Source: Ipomoea triloba (taxonomy: Eukaryota > Streptophyta > Magnoliopsida > Solanales > Convolvulaceae). From it: a DNA stretch of 64,000 nt. The position numbers and the translations under genes were made by a program. Below, in pieces: positions 47,001 through 56,373 of this stretch. Each line of letters opens with the position of its first letter. Within the stretch, counting starts at the first letter, position 1. The notes below the pieces were generated by a model, which did no database searches, was not told the DNA's origin, and saw only the letters and a list, made by a program, of their open reading frames with translations. The stretch lies in assembly GCF_003576645.1 (NCBI RefSeq), contig NC_044922.1:22256026-22320025 (forward strand), read 5' to 3'.

Positions 47001-50000
47001 TTGCGTACGGGCACAATGCTGGATATCCAGGTTGGATATTTCACTTCGCGAATAAATCCGGCCTCTATAAGTTTGTTGACTTCTCCTTCAATTGAGGGAA
47101 TGAGTTCAGGGCGGAAGCGTCGTTGAGCTTGCTTGACTGGACGACATGTCTTTTTCACGGCCAAGCGGTGCACAGCCACCTTTGGGTCTAACCCTGGCAT
47201 CTCTTTGTAAGTCCATGCAAAGACATCAATGTATTCTTTCAACAGTTCGACATAGATTTTTTCATCTTCATTAGAAAGGAGTGTGCTGATGAAGATAGGC
47301 CGAGGATTATCAGGGGTTCCTAGATCAACCTCCTTTAATTCATCTATTGCGGCTCGTACCCCTTCCTCTAACTCGTGGGGTGCCTCTTCTGCATCTTCTC
47401 CCTCAATCGGGATCTCATCACATAGAGTGATGTGGAAAGACGACGCCTCCTCGCCTTGAGGTGGTGCTACATCATCACTTGAGCCAATGCTTTCCTCATT
47501 CTCCCCTTTCTGTACACGAGTGTGTACAATGGTCCTAGGTTGGACTTTAAGCATTTCTCCGCATGAAACATGAATATATGTTTCTCGTCTCATACGAGAA
47601 GGAATCGTGCTTCGAAGCCTTTTAGAAGGTTCCGCTTCAACAGGATGACTTGCGTTGTTTTTCACATCTTGGACAACTCCAAGTCGATCATGGATTGACT
47701 TTCTTTTGGGGGCTTGAGGGTTTGACCCCAATCTATCAAAGACTGAGCGCTGAGACTCTATCTTCCCCATTCTCTTGAAGACTGACTTCCTTTTGCCATT
47801 GGTAGGAGTGAATTGTGGATCACACTCACCTTCATCTGTAGATATACAATTGCTTGTAGCTCTGTTTATAAAAATTCGCACAGGTTTGGGAGGGACATAG
47901 CCTAATCCTTTGCGTGCATGTGGGTCTTGCTGGTTTGCCTTGCCTCTACCACCGGCTTCTGGAATGAGCCTACCCAATTTCTGTGGTTCCTTGGGGTCGA
48001 AGCCTGCTTTAAACAGGAGTTTATAGGCATTGGGGTCAAAACCATCTGTGCGTTTCCCGGGCAATGTCTGACTTGTTCCCACCCGCACTTGATCTTCCAA
48101 CGAGTTGACCGGTGTAGCTTTTAATGGTTCAATTCTTGTCAATGGGAAAATAAGTTCCTGGTCACAATGACTTTGGTCTACGACTTGCTTGCCCTTCCAT
48201 TTCGGATCGGGGGGTGTATCATTACTACTCTTATCAACGTCGTCTTCAACGACTTGTTTCTTTAAGTAAAATTTCGCATCTGCAAAGTACGACTCTGCGT
48301 CGGTGAATGGGATTTCATCGGCGACGACCTTCTCTATCACACCGCCTTTCTCAAACATTAAGCATTGGTGCCATGATGAAGGAACTACTCCATTTTCATG
48401 TATCCAAGGTCGACCCAACAATAGATTGTAGGATGTTCTTGCATCTATCACATAACACAAAGTACTTGAACTCAAAGATCCGATCCTGAGATCGAGTCTA
48501 ATAATACCCAGGGCTCTTTGCCCGCCTTGATTAAATCCTTGGATCATCAAACGGCTTTGCGAGAGTTCATCAGTTGAAATACCAAGTTCTTTCACAGCTC
48601 GGAGTGATAGAATATTCACGGACGATCCTTGATCAATCAAAATTCTTTTAATCTTTTGTTCGCGAGCATAACCTTCAACAAATAGTGGGCGATTGTGAGG
48701 TGTTCCACCCAGTAATAGATCTTCATCTTTGAATGTTATCTCGGTGGTGAAAGATGTGGCCTTGTGGACTTGGATCTCGTCGCTTCCTTCGACCACAGGG
48801 AATGAACATTCTCCAACTTCAACATGTTTTTCCTTAGTATTCAAGCCAGCCCCAAGAATAGTTGTCCCATGTTGATGAAACACCTTTGGCATGTATTGAG
48901 CCAGGGTAACTGGTGTTCGCGGCTTGTTGGGATACCCTTTCCTTTTCACGTCAGAAACGGGGTCTCTTGCTGGCTTTTTTTTAATCCATCGCTTCGTCAT
49001 TCTCTTCAATGGCCTAACAGGCTCAGCATCATTCCTTTGCTTTCTACGGGTAACGAGTACCCAATCCCTCTCGTAGACCGAATCAACCTGCGGCGGCTTT
49101 GAGTGTTGCCCCCTAGTATATTTCACAATGAAGGGAAGCGGGCGTTTGCATTGCTTGCCCCCATCATTCTCACCATCCTCCTCGAGTAATGGTGCGAACA
49201 TCCCACATGAGATTTGGTTAGAGCTTGCAGTCGCATCAGTAAGTTCAATCTTTCCATCGCGAGCCAGCGCCATTACTTTATCTTTAAAAACAAAGCATTT
49301 TTCGATCGGGTGTCCGAGGAGGCGATGATACTTGCAATATTTGGGGTCATCCACCCTGGCAGCTTCTTCGGGGTGCTTCATCTCGGGTAATTCAATCAAC
49401 TTGAGTTTTAATAACTCATCAAACATGGGCGAAACGTCAGAGTCCAAGAACGGATACTGTTTCTGCTGCATCTCTTCAATAATTCTAGTTCCCCTTGATG
49501 GCCCAAAGAATGACCTAGGCCTAGGCTTCTCAGTCACTTTGGTGAAAACCCGCACTGGTGATGTTTTCACGTTCATAACTTCCTTCTTTTCTTGCTTTGG
49601 GAAGGGTTTGCCCCCTTTCTTGACTTCTTGCCTTGCAGGTGCTTTAGAGGAGCTAGGCATACTCGACATACTAAGCCCTCCGTTGTTCTCAATGCTCAAC
49701 TCCATGTCATGAGCACGGCTGGATAATTCCTCAAATGTCCTGGGCTTGATACCTTGCAGGATGTATGATAGCTCGAAGTGCATGCCTTGGATACACATCT
49801 CAATTGCTGAACTTTGTGATATCTTTTCCTTGCAGTTGAGGCACAATTCCCTCCACCTCTCAATGTAAGCGCCTGCGCGTTCATCCTTCCATTGGCGAGC
49901 GGTGGTGAGCTCCAAGAAGCTAACAGTTCTTCTTGTGCTATAGAAACGAGTTAAGAACTCACGCTCCATGTCACTCCAACTGTCGATGCAGCCATGCTCC

Positions 50001-51028
50001 AAGTCAGTGTACCAGTCAAAGGCGGTGCCCTTCAAAGAGCGAACAAACTGCTTGACGAGGAAATCTCCATATGTTCCAGCATCGTTGCAAGTCTCCACAA
50101 AGTGGGCGATGTGCTGTCTCGGGTTGCCTTTTCCATCGAACTGTTGAAACTTGGGAGGTTGGTAGCCCAGCGGCATCTTCATTTCTTCAATCCTTTGGGT
50201 GTAAGGCTTGGAGTAAGTGTATGAAGGTTGTCCTCCCTCGAGTCTCCCTTTGATTGCTCCCATGATATAGTCATTCAGCTGGTCGACGTGTATCATGCCC
50301 CCAGAAACTTGAACACTCCTTTCAGCGGGATGCGGACGAGAGGTAGTCTCTTCCATGTGCCTGCTTTGATGACGTGGCGACTCGACGTCAATAGCCTCTT
50401 CTTGGGTTTGAGGTCGTTTCTCGGAAGCTCGACTTGTTTCGCCGTTCCTTCCGCTTTCAACCTTTTCACTCAGATCATTAAGCCTCCTTTCTTGACTGTG
50501 AAGAAGCCCGCTTATTCCCTCCAGAGCTTTGGTGATGTTTGCTAGCTGTTCCTCCACCGAAGCTGCGTTTGTTGCCATAGCGGGCATGACTGTGTAGACG
50601 TGGGTCCACTCCGAGGCTGGTTTCCACATCGGCGATGGATGAGATATGGGAGATGAGCTTCCGCTGCTAAGGGGCTCGCCTGATGGAGTAGGACTCACAG
50701 GGCCCTTGCTACTGGTAGTTGTACTTGAGGGAGTAGGGGAAGGACTTTCGCTTCGAGTAGCTTCATTTGAGGGAATAGGATTCTTGCTACCAACGGTCTC
50801 TGTTGTTGAGGATGAACCTCTATCATATGTAGCTTTCTTTGAGCCGACGGAGACGCCTCCAAGCCTTCGGACGACGTTGCGAGCAATGTTTCGGGTCTCG
50901 ATCAACTCCACCCCTAGGTCCCGCACTCGACTCCGAGTCAATGCACCTTGCACCTCGCGCCTGTCGGAGCCGGCCACAGAAGATGCCTTAGAGCCGGTAG
51001 CTTGAGCGTAAGTCTTTCTTGATGCCAT
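44051..51028 (-). CDS. Ty3/gypsy Tat-type gag-pol polyprotein, intact 2325 codons
   Basis: One uninterrupted frame starts at ATG 51028 (MASRKTYAQATGSK) and ends at 44051. Domains in order, with rough residue numbers: gag capsid (GYQPPKFQQFDGKGNPRQHI, about 283; FLTRFYSTRRTVSFLELT), a KYHRLLGHPIEKCF segment, protease with active site LIDQGSSVNIL (about 796), reverse transcriptase from about 1290 with MPFGLKNAGATYQR and the catalytic YVDDLVVKS (about 1450), a connection RNase H (LALVFAIKKLKHYF), a second RNase H of the Tat type (MYFDGAAHRGGAGAGVVF, about 1743), integrase zinc finger (HSGVCGAH to CQACQ, about 1970-2013) and integrase core with DVVGP, LTDNGKPF and a Glu 36 residues further (about 2041, 2104, 2140). 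RT before integrase defines Ty3/gypsy; the second RNase H and antisense region fit the Tat lineage. The frame looks translatable, although the missing primer site upstream would block its own reverse transcription. Confidence 0.95.
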   Translation of the reverse strand: MASRKTYAQATGSKASSVAGSDRREVQGALTRSRVRDLGVELIETRNIARNVVRRLGGVSVGSKKATYDRGSSSTTETVGSKNPIPSNEATRSESPSPTPSSTTTSSKGPVSPTPSGEPLSSGSSSPISHPSPMWKPASEWTHVYTVMPAMATNAASVEEQLANITKALEGISGLLHSQERRLNDLSEKVESGRNGETSRASEKRPQTQEEAIDVESPRHQSRHMEETTSRPHPAERSVQVSGGMIHVDQLNDYIMGAIKGRLEGGQPSYTYSKPYTQRIEEMKMPLGYQPPKFQQFDGKGNPRQHIAHFVETCNDAGTYGDFLVKQFVRSLKGTAFDWYTDLEHGCIDSWSDMEREFLTRFYSTRRTVSFLELTTARQWKDERAGAYIERWRELCLNCKEKISQSSAIEMCIQGMHFELSYILQGIKPRTFEELSSRAHDMELSIENNGGLSMSSMPSSSKAPARQEVKKGGKPFPKQEKKEVMNVKTSPVRVFTKVTEKPRPRSFFGPSRGTRIIEEMQQKQYPFLDSDVSPMFDELLKLKLIELPEMKHPEEAARVDDPKYCKYHRLLGHPIEKCFVFKDKVMALARDGKIELTDATASSNQISCGMFAPLLEEDGENDGGKQCKRPLPFIVKYTRGQHSKPPQVDSVYERDWVLVTRRKQRNDAEPVRPLKRMTKRWIKKKPARDPVSDVKRKGYPNKPRTPVTLAQYMPKVFHQHGTTILGAGLNTKEKHVEVGECSFPVVEGSDEIQVHKATSFTTEITFKDEDLLLGGTPHNRPLFVEGYAREQKIKRILIDQGSSVNILSLRAVKELGISTDELSQSRLMIQGFNQGGQRALGIIRLDLRIGSLSSSTLCYVIDARTSYNLLLGRPWIHENGVVPSSWHQCLMFEKGGVIEKVVADEIPFTDAESYFADAKFYLKKQVVEDDVDKSSNDTPPDPKWKGKQVVDQSHCDQELIFPLTRIEPLKATPVNSLEDQVRVGTSQTLPGKRTDGFDPNAYKLLFKAGFDPKEPQKLGRLIPEAGGRGKANQQDPHARKGLGYVPPKPVRIFINRATSNCISTDEGECDPQFTPTNGKRKSVFKRMGKIESQRSVFDRLGSNPQAPKRKSIHDRLGVVQDVKNNASHPVEAEPSKRLRSTIPSRMRRETYIHVSCGEMLKVQPRTIVHTRVQKGENEESIGSSDDVAPPQGEEASSFHITLCDEIPIEGEDAEEAPHELEEGVRAAIDELKEVDLGTPDNPRPIFISTLLSNEDEKIYVELLKEYIDVFAWTYKEMPGLDPKVAVHRLAVKKTCRPVKQAQRRFRPELIPSIEGEVNKLIEAGFIREVKYPTWISSIVPVRKKNGQIRVCVDFRDLNVACPKDDFPLPITELMIDAVTGHEIMSFMDGSSGYNQIRMAPEDEELTAFRTPKGIYCYKVMPFGLKNAGATYQRAMQRIFDDMLHKMVECYVDDLVVKSKLRTDHLGHLRKVFDRLRKFQLKMNPLKCAFGVAAGKFLGFTVRHRGIEIEQAKIDAIMKMPEPRNLHELKSLQGKLAYIRRFISNLAGRCQPFSRLMKKGTPFVWDEACKNAFESIKSYLMKPPVLTAPIHGRPLILYISAQESSVGALLAQENDNGKENALYYLSRMMTPNELKYSPIEKLCLALVFAIKKLKHYFEAHIIQLVSKANPVKFVMAKVVLSDRLARWYLLFQQFEIVYVPQKSVKGQALADFLADHPIPAEWELSDDLPDEDVLIIEVLPPWKMYFDGAAHRGGAGAGVVFITPEGEVLPYSFTLTEPCSNNVAEYQALILGLEIAVDMKQLRINIYGDSKLVVNQVMDLYEVRKAELIPYNNYAKILIQWLGDVTIEHVPRKENKQADALAALASTIAHPTARVQVCQKWVVPPIFNEDGSVDETVELPTASVYDIGQDDWRQPLIDYFTDGKLPEDPRKRVDIKPRAPRFIYYNETLYRRSFDGVWLRCLGEEEALQAMQETHSGVCGAHQSGPKLHFHIKRMGYYWPTMVKDCIDYARRCQACQVHAKFIHQPPEPLHPTVASWPFDAWGLDVVGPITPKSSAGHTYILAATDYFSKWAEAVALKEVKKENVADFLRVHIIYRFGIPRYILTDNGKPFDNKLMDKICKLFDFQQRNSSAYYAAANGLAEAFNKTLCNLLKKVVSKSKCDWHDRMEEALWAYRTTYRTPTQSTPYSLVYGVEAVLPLERQIPSLRLAIQEDLTDEENAKLRLAELEALDEKRLQAQQSLECYQARMSRAFNRRVRTRSFQIGDKVLAVRRPIIVTRKIGHKFTPKWDGPYVVQEVYTGGAYKLVSEDGLKVGPINGRFLKLYYP

Positions 51029-51061
51029 TTAGATTCTTTGTATAGCTTGGAAGTGAAGAGG

Positions 51062-51528
51062 TGTGGGTACAATATCTCTGGATGATCCTCTGATTCTTCA
51101 ATTGATGTCTTGACGCTCCATTGAAGGGCCCCCGGATCTCTAGTGGCTTAATCTTCAAAGAAGAACTTATATGTTTGTTCTTCTGAAGGGCCTCCGGGTT
51201 CAAATGGCTTGATCTTCAATTGGAGATTTTGATCAATATGATAGGCATGGAGGAGCTTGGGACTTTCAAGGTCATGGGACTTTTATTTTCATGATCATGA
51301 TCTCAAATTCTCTAAATAAGATTCAAGCTATTTCTATGATTTTTCTTAGGATGAATACATAGAAATAAAAGGTCCTATTTATAGCTGTAAGATAAAGAGT
51401 TTTGATAAATTCAAACTCTTTTGATATTATCTAATTAACAAATTAGATAATATCAATATTATCCAAATACATTTAAATATACTAATATTAAAAACATAAC
51501 AATATTTAGCAAATTTTCAGTGTCAACA
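51062..51528 (-). repeat. 5' LTR, truncated (467 bp)
   Basis: It matches 39509-39975. It stops at GTACCCACA (transcription direction), 74 bp short of the 3' LTR end, and the gag ATG follows after only 33 nt. TATA box CTATTTATAG at 51375-51384. Confidence 0.88.
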
Positions 51529-51727
51529 ATAATAATAATATATACACATTAAATATTAGAGTTATATGTTAGTTATTTTTTAAAATATAAATATCCAATT
51601 TATAAAAAATATTTTACATTATTATTATTATTATTATTATTGGGCACCTAAAATAAATTTAAAATTTTAATATAAAATATTAATATTGGGCATCTATTTT
51701 TTGCGCATCGCGCATAAGAAAAACTGG
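51529..51727 (+). mobile_element. Helitron 3' end remnant
   Basis: A hairpin TGCGC-ATC-GCGCA (51702-51714) is followed nine bases later by CTGG (51724-51727) and T. This fits the Helitron 3' terminus. The Ty3 element cut the Helitron; its other part is probably at about 39240-39429. Confidence 0.55.
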
Positions 51728-51947
51728 TAATAATAATAAATTTTGTACAAGGGCATTTATGTCTTTGAAATATATATTCCATTTTTATTCCTTTAACCAA
51801 CCAAACGCTAGAATACAATTCCCAAGTCTATTCCTTCAGCGAATCAAATGCTGGAATACAATTCATATTCTATTCCTTACCTACTCTATTCCTTAGGAAA
51901 TAGTATTCCTATTCTCTTAAAATTCATTCCGTGAACTAATCGTGCTG

Positions 51948-52212
51948 TAAAAATCACATTGATAATCGACATATTATGAAAGGACATAAATTACAATTTT
52001 CTCCTAAAAAATATTATGTCTCTCCTAGACGATAGACACGCCGTTGTTTTGGTCGCTCTTGCAAACAACTTGAATAAATATAAGTAAACTTCTCAATAAA
52101 AAAATATAAGAAAACTAATAGGAATAGAACAAGCCACCAAAATATTATACGGAGTAACTCTTTTTAATAAGCGCTGGCACCTATAACTCTTTTTCATTAC
52201 ACAATCTGTTAT

Positions 52213-52215
<3 letters not shown>
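51948..52215. other. Region upstream of PEX13
   Basis: AT-rich DNA after the MITE end and presumed PEX13 promoter. No certain TATA box was identified. Confidence 0.3.

Positions 52216-52267
<52 letters not shown>
52216..52267 (+). promoter_or_regulatory. (CT)n tract in the PEX13 leader
   Basis: About 25 CT units end 12 nt before the start codon of PEX13. CT tracts near transcription starts (Y patches) are common in plant core promoters and leaders. Two ATGs lie between it and the start codon: ATGATATGA (52269), a two-codon uORF, and an out-of-frame ATG at 52274. Confidence 0.6.
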
Positions 52268-52268
<1 letters not shown>

Positions 52269-52278
52269 ATGATATGAT

Positions 52279-53845
52279 ATGGAGACCAATCCACAGCAAC
52301 CAGGTCACTTAAATTTCGATTCCGATTCTCATTCTCTTTGGCTTCAAACATAACTTGATTCATGATTTGTTCATTACTATATTAACATATAATTCTTTTT
52401 GTTGTTCCGTTTTTGCTTGGAAATTGTCCTATGCTCTATGCTTCATTGTCATTTACTCATTGAGGAAGCTTGAGTATTTTCGTCGCTGTGAAAGATCATG
52501 TGATCATATTTAGTGAATTGTTGTTGGCATTCTTCTATCTGTTGTTTTTTGCACGAGTATTATATCTTTAATTTGTCTAAAAAATGTTATTGTGGAGGTT
52601 GCTAAGAACATTGGAGTCCTGAGGACTTGGTTATTTAGTTGAGGATAGATAGAGGAAATAAATGGCGCCATCTTTTGTCAATCAATGCTGGTTTTACCTT
52701 TCTTGAGAAGTGTTTGCTATTTAGCTGAAGGTCATGTTTTATGTACAATGGGTAATTTCTTGATATCTGTCACCCATTGTTTAAAGTCATTTTCCTAGTT
52801 TTCTTCTGTGTTGCTTTGTAGTGTTAAGTTGATTTGCTATAATGCCTTTGCACGCCGCACTGTCTCTCCACTTTTCTTCTGTGTTGCTTTGTAATGTTGA
52901 GTTGATTTGCTATAATGCCTTTGCACACTGCACTGTCTCTCCACTCAATTGGGGTTACTTGAAACTTGTTACTTTTTTTTATTGCAGGTAGTAGTCCTCC
53001 ACCAAAGCCTTGGGAACGAGCTGGTTCCTCATCTGGTCCTACGCCCTTTAAGCCACCCTCTGTAGGCAAAACAAGTGATATTGTAGAGGCATCTGGAACA
53101 TCAACACCCGGTGAACTTGTACCGGCAGCTGACAGGAATACAGCTACTAATATAAACACGGTTGCAAGACCTGTGCCTACTCGGCCTTGGGAGCAGCCAC
53201 AGACATATGGTAGCACTTTTGGAGGTATCAGCTTGTTCTATTTTCCCCTTCTCTTCTTCTGTCTTTTTCCTGTGATGGGGAAGCTTTTATCTGGAAAATC
53301 CTATTGTTTACAAGACCTGTATCCATTGAATACATTATTTAATACTACTCATTAAGTACCTAGTATTTGCAAAGATAAATTGAAATCTTATAATTTGGTT
53401 GTCTGGCAATTTGAACCTTTGTTCTTTTTCACCTCAATGATCTAGTGAAAATGTACTCTCTTTTTTTGTTTTGTTTTTAAAATCATTTACTGTTTTAGGG
53501 CCCAGCTATAAATAAAACTGACTCCTTTTAGTTTATTACTCTGTTGCTTCTTAAAAATATAAAATCTGCTATTTTTATGAAAATACAAGTTGTTAAATAG
53601 GGAGTAGAGAGTATTTTTTATGTGTTTATTGCCTGTATTCAGTCTTATACTTCTGCATATGATATTGGTCAACCGCATTGGAGGGTTTTTGGCTCAGTTT
53701 TTTAAAGTGCTAATCTTAGGTGGAGAGAGGGAAGGAGAGACAAAATTCAGGATTGACCGCTAATGTGGGCTTTTAAACAGTTTTTTGAGGAATAAAAAAA
53801 ACAGTTCAGCATGGATACAACTCGTTAGCGACCATCCTAGTTTTT

Positions 53846-53880
<35 letters not shown>

Positions 53881-54266
53881 NNNNNNNNNNNNNNNNNNNN
53901 NNNNNNNNNNNNNNNNNNNNNNNNNNNNNNNNNNNNNNNNNNNNNNNNNNNNNNNNNNNNNNNNNNNNNNNNNNNNNNNNNNNNNNNNNNNNNNNNNNNN
54001 NNNNNNNNNNNNNNNNNNNNNNNNNNNNNNNNNNNNNNNNNNNNNNNNNNNNNNNNNNNNNNNNNNNNNNNNNNNNNNNNNNNNNNNNNNNNNNNNNNNN
54101 NNNNNNNNNNNNNNNNNNNNNNNNNNNNNNNNNNNNNNNNNNNNNNNNNNNNNNNNNNNNNNNNNNNNNNNNNNNNNNNNNNNNNNNNNNNNNNNNNNNN
54201 NNNNNNNNNNNNNNNNNNNNNNNNNNNNNNNNNNNNNNNNNNNNNNNNNNNNNNNNNNNNNNNNNN

Positions 54267-54311
<45 letters not shown>

Positions 54312-55748
54312 CCTTTTCTACTTGGCATTAACCCCCCACCCCAAAGAAAAATCACTATTGTTGCTCTTATTTTCCAACTTTTCTGTTAAGAAATTGTGAA
54401 ATCTCGTGTTGAATATAGTGTGGAAGAGTGGAAATGCTAATTAATTTTATGAAAAACTTGTTCCTTAACTTCCCAATCTCTATAGATTATGAATTTGCTT
54501 ATTCTTTCCTTATTGGCATTGTGTTATGCACAAGTACTTTTTGTATTATTGAGTATCAACTTGGAAAAGATGTTAGATCAACCTTAGCTATGTGCAGACT
54601 AGATTGTTAATTGCCTTAGTGTTTCCAATGCAGGTTATGGTTCTGGTTTAAACTATAATTCTGGTTATGGAACAGGAATAAATGGTTCATATGGAATGGG
54701 AATGTATAGTGGTGGATTGTATGGGAACAACATGTATAGAGGAGGTTATGGTGGGCTGTATGGAGGTGGGATGTATGGTGGTGGAATGTACAACAGTGGC
54801 ATCGGAGGCCCAATGGGTGGGTATGGAATGGGCATGGGGGCCCCATATGGAGAACAAGATCCAAACAATCCATTTGGTGCTCCATCATCTCCACCCGGCT
54901 TCTGGATTTCCTTGATGAGAGTGGTATGCCCTAATGCCCCTTCATCTCCGTTAGTTTTCTTTCTGTTTTGGATTTGTTATTAAATTGAGTATATGGGATT
55001 GCTGTTACCTTGTTAGGTTGGAATTAACTTCACCAATACTGCATATGTTAATAGTAATCTTATTTTGTGGGAAAGGATCATCTGTAAGTTTTGTTAAAGC
55101 CACTAGTATTCCTTTTCGTAATGCTGTTCACTCTGATGTGGATGATCATTAAAAGGTGCTCGTGATATTTTCTAGAATTTCCACCACTCTCTTACCTACC
55201 CTCCGGTAAAAGAGTAGACTGCCAAATTACTGTGACGCTCTTACCCACTGTATTTAACCCCTTATGTATTCATCTAATATAATTTTCTTGGTAACAATTG
55301 CAGATGCAAGGTGTTGTAAATTTCTTTAGCCGAATTGCAATGTTGACAGACCAGAGTGTCCAGGCATGCCACGTGGGTATTACCGCACTTCTTCAGGTAC
55401 CTTTTTGCAGATTAACCTTGTTCAATTCTTTCATCCTTGTGGTTTTGTATTCTAAATTTCTACACTTTCTGCTAGCATTTATTTCACATTGTTGTAAGAA
55501 ATAGCTGCTTACACTCTCAAATATGTTGGTTGCAGCTGTTTGATCGTTCAGGATTATTGTACGGAGAAGTTGGAGGGCTAGCTAGATTTGTGCTGAGATT
55601 ATTAGGAATCAAAACAAAGCCCAAGAAAGTTGAGCCCCCTAGTGCTGAAGGGCTCCCTGGCCCTCAGAGTCTTCATGGGAATCAACACTACATTGCGGGA
55701 CCTAAGGCTGCTCCTAGTGGTGCCTGGGACAGTGTATGGGGTGAGTGA
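52279..55748 (+). CDS. PEX13: Peroxin 13, peroxisomal membrane docking protein
   Basis: Five exons with GT-AG junctions and consistent phases: 52279-52303, 52988-53224, 54634-54923, 55304-55396, 55536-55748, giving 285 residues. PEX13 is an integral peroxisomal membrane protein that acts with PEX14 in docking the cargo receptors PEX5 and PEX7. Visible features: N-terminal proline motifs PPPKPWERAG (about 12-21) and PTRPWEQPQTYG, a Gly/Tyr/Met-rich region (about 88-165, MYGGGMYGGGMY), then PPGFWISLMRVMQGVVNFFS (about 176-195), the first of the hydrophobic C-terminal segments, LFDRSGLLYGEVGGLARFVL, and the terminal WDSVWGE. As in other plant PEX13 proteins there is no SH3 domain. The 25-nt first exon (METNPQQP plus one base) was chosen because its phase and sequence join exon 2 exactly. 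Intron 2 contains the N gap. The gene converges on the GPN3 gene. The Arabidopsis orthologue is also called APM2. Confidence 0.93.
53839..54307. other. Assembly gap flanked by poly-T, in PEX13 intron 2
   Basis: N runs from 53881 to 54266 (386 bases) between about 40 T on each side. The true T tract or an inserted element tail could not be assembled. Open frames across this part are meaningless. Confidence 0.95.
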
Positions 55749-56373
55749 TAATACAAGTAGAGTTAATGGGCGCCAATCACTCCCATTTTGCTTTGCTCCT
55801 ATCCTCCTATAAGTGATTGCGGGCAGAGGTCTCTATGACAACAAAGAGTGCACAGGTAAAATGATGCTGCAATAACCTGTATAGAGTGCATAATTTCCCG
55901 GAATCTCTCATTTGGGGGAAAATGGGGTTTTGTTAAGTTGTTGATACAACTCCGGGTTGGTTATAAGACTTGAATGTTATAGATTCATGCCTCAGAAACC
56001 TTTCTAGACTAGTATAGGATGAGTTTTTTTTTTTTTGGCTTTATGCTTTGGCATGAAGAATTTAGTGCCAATGAGGCAACACAGTCGTTAATCCAGAAAT
56101 TCATTCACACAGCAATAATAATGGTTCATATTTTGATTATTCTCTGTTGGACCAAAGGGAAAAAGAAAAGAAAACAAAACAAAACAGAAACCTCATTTCA
56201 CTCTAAAAAGAAAAATACATCTGAAACTGTTTTTCAGCCTTCTGCCGTCAAATTGAACATGATCATTATGTATAACTGAAGAGAATATGCTAAAAATATA
56301 AATTATTTTTAAAAAAAATCTGAAGAGAAATGTGTTTACCAACTTAGTTGGGATTTGGTAAACAATAAAAAAG
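55749..56373. other. PEX13 3' flank
   Basis: Presumed 3' UTR and downstream DNA of PEX13. No other gene is seen. A run of T (56024-56036) and an A-rich stretch (56155-56215) are present. Confidence 0.4.

Larger units (their letters stand above)
39435..51528 (-). mobile_element. Ty3/gypsy retrotransposon, Tat-type, intact gag-pol, composite structure
   Basis: Outer LTRs are 51062-51528 (5') and 39435-39975 (3'), with the target duplication ATAAT at 39430-39434 and 51529-51533. In transcription order the element reads: 5' LTR, gag-pol (51028-44051), a 3-kb non-coding stretch with an antisense unit, a purine tract, an internal LTR (41024-40272), a primer binding site, a short internal segment, a second purine tract and the 3' LTR. 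The outer LTRs show about four differences in 467 shared bp, which indicates a recent insertion. The 5' LTR lacks the last 74 bp found in the 3' LTR, and no primer binding site follows it, so a deletion removed the end of the LTR, the primer site and the leader. Confidence 0.9.
38917..51947. repeat. MITE copy C, split by later insertions
   Basis: The left end GTTGTTTGGTTCACGGAAT (38917 on) is mirrored by ATTCCGTGAACTAATCG (51925-51941). The right piece contains AAGGGCATTTATGTCTTTGA (about 51749), the same box as in MITE copies A and B. Between the pieces lie a Helitron remnant (about 39240-39429 and 51534-51727) and the Ty3 element. The three elements were therefore inserted in the order MITE, Helitron, Ty3. 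Confidence 0.6.

Noticed and set aside
52824..53216. 130-codon minus-strand frame
   Set aside because: It is antisense to PEX13 exon 2 and matches no family I know.
53785..54399. Long frames across the N gap
   Set aside because: They consist of N and poly-T/poly-A only.
54616..54894. His/Cys-rich minus-strand frame
   Set aside because: It is the antisense shadow of the Gly/Tyr/Met-rich exon 3 of PEX13.
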